Below are positions 33,314 to 39,007 of a stretch of DNA of 39,007 nucleotides, in pieces. The notes beneath the pieces are model-generated. The model did no database searches. It was not told the origin of the DNA and saw only the letters and a list, made by a program, of their open reading frames with translations. Numbering within the stretch: the stretch's first letter is position 1; each line of letters starts with the position of its first letter. Source of the stretch: Hyphomicrobiales bacterium (GTDB lineage Bacteria; Pseudomonadota; Alphaproteobacteria; Rhizobiales; CAJQND01); NCBI GenBank assembly GCA_028285595.1, contig JANQOW010000149.1:1-39007 (forward strand), read 5' to 3'. The position numbers were made by a program, and so were the translations under genes.

Positions 33314-33508
33314 CGCAAAAGAATCCTGTGATCTAAACGCGCACCGGGTTTGACGCCGGCCCGCCTTTGGCCCCAGACTAAACGCTCCAAGACACCCTTT
33401 CGGCGAAAGGGAGGCCTAGCGGTGGCCCTGCGTTGGGGCATGCAGTGTTGAATGCCGGGTTAAACTCACTGGCAACGCGCGCCGCCGCTCATCAAAACGG
33501 AGAATAAG
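33314..33508. other. 195-bp leader of the BMP/nucleobase transport operon, with structure
   Basis: No gene is seen. It contains a hairpin CCCTTTC-GGC-GAAAGGG (33395-33411) and nearby short complementary stretches (GGCC/GGCC, GGCAT/ATGCC). GGAG six bases before the ATG at 33509 is the ribosome-binding site. A purine- or nucleoside-sensing leader is conceivable from context, but I recognise no known riboswitch consensus. Confidence 0.4.
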
Positions 33509-34507
33509 ATGAGCAAGCAAAAATCCATTATCCTTTCCCGGCGCACGGTTCTGGCCGGCGCCGCCAGCGCGGCCGCCATGGGCATTCTGCCGGCCGCCGC
33601 CGCCGATGAATTGAAGGTCGCGGCGATCTACACCGTGCCGGTGGAGCAGCAATGGGTGGGGCGTATTCACAAGGCCCTCAATGCAGCAAAGGACCGCGGC
33701 GACATTACGTATGAGTGGTCTGAAAACGTGGCCAACACCGACTATGAGCGGGTGATGCGCGAGTATGCGGAAAAGGGCGTTCAACTGATCGTCGGCGAGG
33801 CCTTTGCCGTGGAGCGTGCGGCGCGCAAGGTGGCCAAGAACTATCCTAAGGTGGCCATGCTGCTGGGCTCCTCCTTCAAACCGGCTGAGCCTAACTTCTC
33901 AGTGTTCGACAACTTCATCCATGAACCCAGCTATCTCACGGGCATGATTGCCGGTGCCGAAACCAAATCCAACCTGATTGGCATGGTGGGCGGCTTTGCC
34001 ATCCCGGAGGTCAACCGGCTGATGCACGCCTTTATGGACGGTGCCCGTTCCGTAAACCCCGACGCCAAGTTCCTGGTGACCTTCATCAACTCTTGGTACG
34101 ACCCGCCCAAGGCCAAGGAAAGCGCCTTTGCCATGATCGATAAGGGCGCTGATGTCATGTATGCGGAACGCTTTGGCGTTTCCGATGCGGCCAAGGAACG
34201 GGGCATCAAGGCCATCGGCAACGTGATCGACACGGCCGGCGACTATCCGGGCACGATCCTCGCCAGCGCCATCTGGCACATGGAACCCACCATCGACAAA
34301 GCCATCGCGGCAGTAAAGGCCGGCACGTTCAAAGCTGAGGACTACGGCGTCTACAGCTTCATGGAGCATGGCGGCGGCAGCCTGGTTTACGACGACAAGC
34401 TGGTGTCTGCTGAAATGGTGGCCGCCGTGAAAGCGAAGGAGAAGGAGATCCTCAGCGGCGCCTTCACCGTGAAGATCAACGACGAAGAACCCAAGTCCGA
34501 CGGCTAG
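33509..34507 (+). CDS. BMP-family ABC transporter substrate-binding protein, Tat-exported
   Basis: 332 residues. The N-terminus has a twin-arginine motif SRRTVLAG (S10-R11-R12) followed by an Ala-rich stretch and cleavage near AAAADELK, so export by Tat is likely. The body matches the basic membrane lipoprotein/Med family (LKVAAIYTVPVEQQWVGRIH, LIVGEAFAVERAARKVAKNYP, LIGMVGGFAIPEVNRLMHAF). These proteins bind nucleosides or purine-like ligands for ABC import. It lacks a lipobox Cys, so it would be soluble in the periplasm. A hairpin follows the stop, then genes for ATPase, two permeases and cytosine deaminase. Confidence 0.92.
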   Translation: MSKQKSIILSRRTVLAGAASAAAMGILPAAAADELKVAAIYTVPVEQQWVGRIHKALNAAKDRGDITYEWSENVANTDYERVMREYAEKGVQLIVGEAFAVERAARKVAKNYPKVAMLLGSSFKPAEPNFSVFDNFIHEPSYLTGMIAGAETKSNLIGMVGGFAIPEVNRLMHAFMDGARSVNPDAKFLVTFINSWYDPPKAKESAFAMIDKGADVMYAERFGVSDAAKERGIKAIGNVIDTAGDYPGTILASAIWHMEPTIDKAIAAVKAGTFKAEDYGVYSFMEHGGGSLVYDDKLVSAEMVAAVKAKEKEILSGAFTVKINDEEPKSDG

Positions 34508-34511
34508 TTCT

Positions 34512-36089
34512 TTGGCAGGCCAACACCGAAAGGCGCAAGCTCATGACGAGCTTGCGCCCGTTGTCTTAAAGATCGCGGGCATCACCAAGCGCTTCGGCGC
34601 GCTCACTGCCAACGAGAACGTCTCACTCACGCTTCATCAGGGTGACGTGGTGGCGCTGCTCGGCGAAAACGGTGCCGGCAAGACCACTTTGATGAACATT
34701 CTGTTCGGTCACTACGTGGCCGATGAGGGCGAGATCCTGGTGGCGGGCGCGGCCGGTGCGCTGGAACATCTGCCGCCCGGCTCCCCCCAAGCCGCGCTTG
34801 ATGCGGGCATCGGCATGGTGCATCAGCATTTCACGCTGGCGGAAAACCTCACCGGATTTGAGAACATCCTTTTGGGTGTAGAGCCCATCTTCGGTCTTGC
34901 CCGTGGACGCAGCGCTGCCCGCGCAAAGATTGAAAAGATCGTTACCGACAGCGGCCTGGCGGTTGATCTGGACACACCCGTATCCTCGCTGACCGTGGGG
35001 GAAAAGCAGCGGGTGGAGATCTTGAAGGCTCTGTTCCGCGATGCACGGATTCTTGTGCTGGATGAGCCAACCGCAGTGCTGACCCCGCAGGAATCCGAGG
35101 GCCTTTTCCAAGTTGTCGAAAAGCTGGCCGCCGCCGGCCTGACGGTCATCTTCATCTCTCACAAGCTGCACGAGGTGCTGGCCGCCTCCCACCGGATCGC
35201 GGTGCTGCGGGGCGGTGTGCTGGTGGGTGAGCTCACCACCGCGGATGCGGACCGCGGCAAGATTGCTGAATTGATGGTCGGCCGCGAGGTTCCGGCGAGC
35301 CAACGCTCACCTATGAGCCCGGGCGCGGCTGTGTTGAAACTTGATGAAGTCAAGGTGAGCGGCAGCGATGCCAGGCGCACCTTGCATGCCGTCTCCATGG
35401 TGGTGCACGAACGCGAAGTGGTGGGAATTGCCGGGGTGGCCGGAAATGGGCAATCGGCTCTCGCGTCGCTGATTTCAGGGCTTGTGGAGCCTGAAGCAGG
35501 ACGCGTTGAGTTCTGCGGCGATGCGGTCACCACATTTTCCCCGCGCACATTCATGTCGGCCGGGATCGGCAGGATCCCCGAGGATCGCCATCACGACGGA
35601 GTGGTGGGCGCGATGACCGTTGCGGAAAATCTGGCCATCGAAACCCTCAAAGATGCAAGGTTCTCTCAGAACGGATTTCTGCGCTTCAATGGCTTTCAAA
35701 GCCACGCGCTGGAGGCGATCGAAGCGTTTGACATCCGCTGTTCGGGTCCGGACGCGCCGACGCGCCTGCTGTCGGGAGGCAACATGCAGAAGCTCATTCT
35801 GGCGCGGGTCCTGGAGAACGCGCCAAAGCTCATTCTCGCCAACCAGCCCACACGGGGGCTGGACGTGGGGGCCCAGACCGAGGTGCACAAACGCCTGCTC
35901 GCCGCGCGCGAACGCGATGCGGCGGTGATCTTGATCTCCGAAGACCTGGACGAGCTCTTCACGCTCACCGACCGGATCTACGTCATGCATGCCGGCAACC
36001 TGGACGATGCCGGCCCAACCGATGCGCTCGACCGGGCCGCGGTTGGTCTCATGATGGCGGGCCACAGCGCAGAGGCAACAGCCTCATGA
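34512..36089 (+). CDS. Nucleoside-type ABC transporter ATPase with two ABC domains
   Basis: 525 residues holding two nucleotide-binding domains, as in YufO/NupO and sugar ATPases such as RbsA. Domain 1: Walker A GENGAGKTT, signature LTVGEKQRVEI, Walker B ILVLDEPTAVLTP. Domain 2: a degenerate Walker A (GVAGNGQSAL), LLSGGNMQKLILARVL, then LILANQPTRGLDVGAQ. The only usable in-frame start is TTG at 34512, four bases after the binding-protein stop, with no clear ribosome-binding site. The first 20 codons include a perfect hairpin. The stop overlaps the next start (ATGA). Confidence 0.93.
   Translation: MAGQHRKAQAHDELAPVVLKIAGITKRFGALTANENVSLTLHQGDVVALLGENGAGKTTLMNILFGHYVADEGEILVAGAAGALEHLPPGSPQAALDAGIGMVHQHFTLAENLTGFENILLGVEPIFGLARGRSAARAKIEKIVTDSGLAVDLDTPVSSLTVGEKQRVEILKALFRDARILVLDEPTAVLTPQESEGLFQVVEKLAAAGLTVIFISHKLHEVLAASHRIAVLRGGVLVGELTTADADRGKIAELMVGREVPASQRSPMSPGAAVLKLDEVKVSGSDARRTLHAVSMVVHEREVVGIAGVAGNGQSALASLISGLVEPEAGRVEFCGDAVTTFSPRTFMSAGIGRIPEDRHHDGVVGAMTVAENLAIETLKDARFSQNGFLRFNGFQSHALEAIEAFDIRCSGPDAPTRLLSGGNMQKLILARVLENAPKLILANQPTRGLDVGAQTEVHKRLLAARERDAAVILISEDLDELFTLTDRIYVMHAGNLDDAGPTDALDRAAVGLMMAGHSAEATAS
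34532..34558 (+). other. Perfect hairpin after the BMP binding-protein gene, inside the ATPase start region
   Basis: GGCGCAAGCTC (34532-34542) and GAGCTTGCGCC (34548-34558) form an 11-bp stem with loop ATGAC. It starts 25 bases after the binding-protein stop codon and covers codons 7-16 of the ATPase. No T-run follows, so mRNA stabilisation or translational damping is more likely than termination. Confidence 0.75.
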
Positions 36090-37159
36090 TCCGCCTTGAA
36101 CCTCGCACCACGCCCTCGCGCACCCTGGCGCTTCTGGCGCCGTTTGCCGCCGTCGCATGCGCACTGGCGCTCGCCGCCATCCCGCTGTTGGCGGCCGGGC
36201 AGAACCTGTTTGAGGCCTATGGGCTCATGGTCAAAGGCGCATTCGGATCTGCCTTTGCATTCTCCGAAACGCTGACCCGCGCCACGCCTCTGATTCTCAC
36301 AGGGCTTGCCGCTGCCGTCGCGTTCCGCGCCAAGCTCTGGAACATTGGCGGTGAAGGCCAGTTCTATCTCGGCGCATTGGCCGCTGTAATCGTGGGCACG
36401 GGCGCCGTGCCGGGCCCCGCTTGGGTGCTGGTCCCGCTCGTGCTGCTCGCCGGCGCCTCAGCAGGCGCCATAGGGCTCATCGGGCCGGCCTACCTGAAAA
36501 CCCGCTTCAAGACCGATGAGGTGGTGACCACGCTGCTCCTGAATTTCATCATCCTCCTCATCGTTCAAATGGCCCTCCAGGGCTGGTTGAAGGACCCCAT
36601 GTCCCTGGGCTGGCCCCAGTCGGAGCCCATCGTGGATGAGGCCACCCTGCCCGCGCTGTTTGAGAAGTACCGGGTGCACGCAGGCCTGCTTGTCAGCCTG
36701 GCGGCCGCAGCGGTGATCACAATTGTCATGCGCCACACCGTGCTGGGTTTTGAGCTGAGGGCCGTGGGCGAAAATCCCGATGCAGCGCGCCATGCGGGGA
36801 TCTCGGTCAACGGCACCATGCTGAAGGCCGCGGCCATCTCAGGGGCCCTCGCCGGCCTTGCCGGCACCAGCGAAGTGATCGGACTGAAGGGGTATCTCAC
36901 ATCCGACATATCGCCCGGCTTCGGCTATGCGGGTATTGTGGTGGCCATGTTGGCCAGGCTCTCTCCGGTGGGCGTTGTGGTCTCCTCGATCTTTATCGCC
37001 GGCGTCTTCGTCGGCGCCGATTCCATGAGCCGGGCCATCGGGGTTTCCAGCTATCTGGCGGATCTTGTGGTGGCGCTCGCCTTGCTCTCCGTGCTCGTGG
37101 CTGGCTTCTCCATCCGCTACCGCGTGCGCTGGCTGGGCCTTCGCGGCGGGGAGGCCTGA
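36086..37159 (+). CDS. ABC transporter permease, nucleoside type (YufP/NupB-like)
   Basis: 357 residues with about eight to ten hydrophobic helices. Family motifs: ATPLILTGLAAAVAFRAKLWNIGGEGQFYLGALAA (about 70-105), AYLKTRFKTDEVVTTLLLNFI, and FELRAVGENPDAARHAGI, the loop contacting the ATPase. Start overlaps the ATPase stop (ATGA). It is one of two permeases forming the channel for the BMP binding protein. Confidence 0.92.
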   Translation: MIRLEPRTTPSRTLALLAPFAAVACALALAAIPLLAAGQNLFEAYGLMVKGAFGSAFAFSETLTRATPLILTGLAAAVAFRAKLWNIGGEGQFYLGALAAVIVGTGAVPGPAWVLVPLVLLAGASAGAIGLIGPAYLKTRFKTDEVVTTLLLNFIILLIVQMALQGWLKDPMSLGWPQSEPIVDEATLPALFEKYRVHAGLLVSLAAAAVITIVMRHTVLGFELRAVGENPDAARHAGISVNGTMLKAAAISGALAGLAGTSEVIGLKGYLTSDISPGFGYAGIVVAMLARLSPVGVVVSSIFIAGVFVGADSMSRAIGVSSYLADLVVALALLSVLVAGFSIRYRVRWLGLRGGEA

Positions 37160-37163
37160 CGTC

Positions 37164-38105
37164 ATGGAGTTTCTCGAGATCTTCCTGTCGGCAAACTTCT
37201 GGGCGGCCGCCATCCGCATTGCCACGCCGCTGATCTTCGGCACTCTGGGGGCATTGATCTGCGAACGGGCCGGCGTCCTCAACCTTGGGATTGAAGGCAT
37301 CTTCACCGCCGGCGCCATGGCCGGCTGGATGGCGGTTTGGCTCGGCGCAGGCCTCTTCGGAGGCATCCTTGTTGCCGCCCTTGTGGGGGCGATGATCGGC
37401 CTGATCCATGCCATCCTGACCGTGCCCTTGGGTCTGTCTCAGCACGTCTCCGGCATTGGGGTCACCATGCTGGCCACGAGCGCAGCCTACTTCACCTACC
37501 GCACCGCCCTGCCCGATGTCACATCACCGCCGCGCATTGAGCCGTTTCAGCCGCTCAACATGCCACTGCTGTCCGATCTGCCGTTCTTAGGCCCGGCCCT
37601 CTTCCAACACACTGTGATGACCTACATCGCCATAGCTCTGGTTTTTCTCGTCGCTTGGGTGATGGCCCGCACGCCCTTGGGGCTTGCCATTCGGGCGGTG
37701 GGCGACAACCCCTCCTCCGTCGACAGCCAGGGTCTGTCTGTCTATGGCCTGAGAATTGGCGCCGTGATGGCCGGCTCAGCCTTGATGGCCATCGGAGGGG
37801 CATTCCTGACCATGGCGGCGTTTGATGCCTTCTTTTTCGGCATGGTGAACGGGCGCGGCTGGATCTGCATTGCCCTTACCGTGTTTGCCTCATGGCGACC
37901 GAAAAAGGCTTTGCTGGGCGCTCTCCTGTTCGGAGCGTTTGAGGCCTATCAGGTACGCCTGCAAACCGAAGTGGGCGCAGTGGTGCCGGGCGAGATCTTC
38001 CTCATGGCCCCATACGTGTTGTCGATCATCGCCCTTGTCATCGCCGCACGCGGCGCGGATTATCCAAGAGCGCTGCTGACCCCATGGTTCAAAGGACAGC
38101 GGTGA
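37164..38105 (+). CDS. ABC transporter permease, nucleoside type (YufQ/NupC-like)
   Basis: 313 residues from the ATG at 37164, supported by GGAGG nine bases upstream; an upstream in-frame start at 37065 would run back into the first permease and is rejected. Motifs: IATPLIFGTLGALICERAGVLNLGIEGIFTAGAM and LGLAIRAVGDNPSSVDSQGLSVYGLR (ATPase coupling loop), then ALTVFASWRPKKALLGALLFG. This is the second membrane subunit, four bases after the first permease and sixteen before cytosine deaminase. Confidence 0.92.
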   Translation: MEFLEIFLSANFWAAAIRIATPLIFGTLGALICERAGVLNLGIEGIFTAGAMAGWMAVWLGAGLFGGILVAALVGAMIGLIHAILTVPLGLSQHVSGIGVTMLATSAAYFTYRTALPDVTSPPRIEPFQPLNMPLLSDLPFLGPALFQHTVMTYIAIALVFLVAWVMARTPLGLAIRAVGDNPSSVDSQGLSVYGLRIGAVMAGSALMAIGGAFLTMAAFDAFFFGMVNGRGWICIALTVFASWRPKKALLGALLFGAFEAYQVRLQTEVGAVVPGEIFLMAPYVLSIIALVIAARGADYPRALLTPWFKGQR

Positions 38106-38121
38106 GCAGGAGCATAACCTC

Positions 38122-39007
38122 ATGAGCTTTGAACTGATCATACGCGGCGCAACCTTGCCCGATGGCCGCAGCGGCATGGATATCGGTGTGCGCGACGGTA
38201 AAATTGTCACCGTGGAACGCAGTCTTGAGGCTGAGGCCTCCAAGGTCATCGATGCGGGCGGATTGTTGGTCTCTCCACCGTTTGTGGATCCACATTTCCA
38301 CATGGACGCCACGCTTTCGCTCGGCCGTCCACGGCTCAACCGGTCCGGCACCTTGCTGGAGGGCATTGCTCTGTGGGGCGAACTGAAACCCCTGCAAACT
38401 GTGGAAGAGATTATCGAGCGTGCTCTGCGCTATTGCGATCTGGCGGTTTCTCAAGGCCTGCTGGCGATCAGGAGCCATGTGGACGTCTGTGATGACGAGC
38501 TGAAAGGCGTTGAGGCCCTGCTTGAGGTCAGATCCAAAGTGGCCCCATACATTGACCTTCAGCTCGTGGCGTTCCCTCAGGACGGCCTCTACCGCTCACC
38601 CACCGCAGAGCAAAACCTTTTGCGCGCGCTCGACCTTGGAGTGGATGTTGTCGGCGGCATTCCCCACTTTGAGCGCACCATGGCCGACGGTGCCCGCAGC
38701 GTTAAGGCATTGTGCGAGATCGCCGCAGAGCGGGACCTGCGCGTGGATATGCACTGTGATGAGACGGACGATCCCGTCTCCCGGCACATCGAGACACTGG
38801 CCTATGAGGCGCAGCGGCTGGGGCTTCAGGGCCGTGTGGCAGGCTCTCACCTGACCTCCATGCATTCCATGGACAACTACTACGTCTCCAAACTTCTGCC
38901 GTTGATGCAGGAAGCCGGCGTTGCCGCCATCCCCAACCCGCTGATCAATATCGTCATCCAAGGCCGGCACGACACCTATCCTAAGCGCCGGGGCATGACA
39001 CGGGTTC
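38122..39007 (+). CDS. codA: Cytosine deaminase (CodA-like amidohydrolase), 3' end beyond window
   Basis: Deaminates cytosine to uracil and ammonia. The frame is open to the right edge (295 residues seen of an expected 420 or so). AGGAG sits nine bases before the ATG at 38122. Metal ligands are visible in FVDPHFHMD (HxH), MHCDETDDP (His and Glu) and GSHLTSMHS (His). From memory the segment matches E. coli CodA well (SGTLLEGI, AIRSHVDVCD, APYIDLQLVAFPQDG, NPLINIVIQGRHDTYPKRRG). Isocytosine, creatinine or other amidohydrolase substrates are possible for close relatives. With the BMP transporter genes upstream, it points to import and salvage of pyrimidine nucleobases or nucleosides. Confidence 0.9.
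   Translation, partial: MSFELIIRGATLPDGRSGMDIGVRDGKIVTVERSLEAEASKVIDAGGLLVSPPFVDPHFHMDATLSLGRPRLNRSGTLLEGIALWGELKPLQTVEEIIERALRYCDLAVSQGLLAIRSHVDVCDDELKGVEALLEVRSKVAPYIDLQLVAFPQDGLYRSPTAEQNLLRALDLGVDVVGGIPHFERTMADGARSVKALCEIAAERDLRVDMHCDETDDPVSRHIETLAYEAQRLGLQGRVAGSHLTSMHSMDNYYVSKLLPLMQEAGVAAIPNPLINIVIQGRHDTYPKRRGMTRV

Noticed and set aside
37065..37163. N-terminal extension of the second BMP-type permease
   Set aside because: It overlaps the first permease out of frame and lacks membrane-protein character; ATG 37164 has GGAGG at good spacing.

Overview
The window looks like a chromosome segment of an alphaproteobacterium, probably of the order Hyphomicrobiales (Rhizobiales). This rests on the high G+C content, a fused two-subunit formate dehydrogenase of the methylotroph FDH1 type, a DUF6455 gene, a BetI/BetA pair and many Liv/BMP-type ABC transporters. 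The genus is an inference; there is no rRNA or tRNA here to anchor it. Almost all of the window is ordinary catabolic and transport content. No phage, insertion sequence, CRISPR array or tRNA is visible.

Layout. (1) 1-4303: the 3' part of a fused double-domain CaiB-type CoA-transferase, a small membrane protein, and a phytanoyl-CoA-dioxygenase-like gene divergent from a GntR/UTRA regulator. A 36-bp double operator lies between the last two. (2) 4304-5584: an AT-rich island with three tiny exported cysteine-rich proteins in an ATGA-coupled operon. Two of them are paralogues with mirror-symmetric cysteine spacing. This is the best candidate for something undescribed. (3) 5585-9766: a zinc-free MDR oxidoreductase divergent from a methyltransferase, then betI-betA (choline oxidation) with a probable BetI operator. 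(4) 9756-18830: a DMT exporter, an exported FAH-family hydrolase and livFGMH on the minus strand; a thioesterase and a cupin on the plus strand; then a PhzS-like FAD monooxygenase and a Liv-type binding protein on the minus strand. Together these look like uptake and degradation of an aromatic or acyl-CoA-linked substrate. (5) 19106-24029: the fdwB-fdwA formate dehydrogenase, divergent from a TusA-like sulfur carrier. (6) 24032-28078: a D,D-carboxypeptidase, a COG0523 GTPase and an ArsC/Spx-like gene, then a DapA/NanA-family aldolase. (7) 28308-32561: an RND efflux adaptor and pump. (8) 32568-33313: two small cysteine-rich genes divergent from a perfect FNR/FixK box. (9) 33509 to the end: a Tat-exported BMP binding protein, a double ATPase, two permeases and cytosine deaminase (truncated by the window end), a nucleobase/nucleoside salvage operon.

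Recurring design. In both ABC operons whose binding protein is transcribed first, a perfect 10-11 bp hairpin follows the binding-protein stop codon. This would fit over-expression of the binding protein relative to downstream genes. Several starts are not ATG: TTG for the Liv binding protein, the thioesterase and the BMP ATPase; GTG for the MDR enzyme, the carboxypeptidase and the RND genes.
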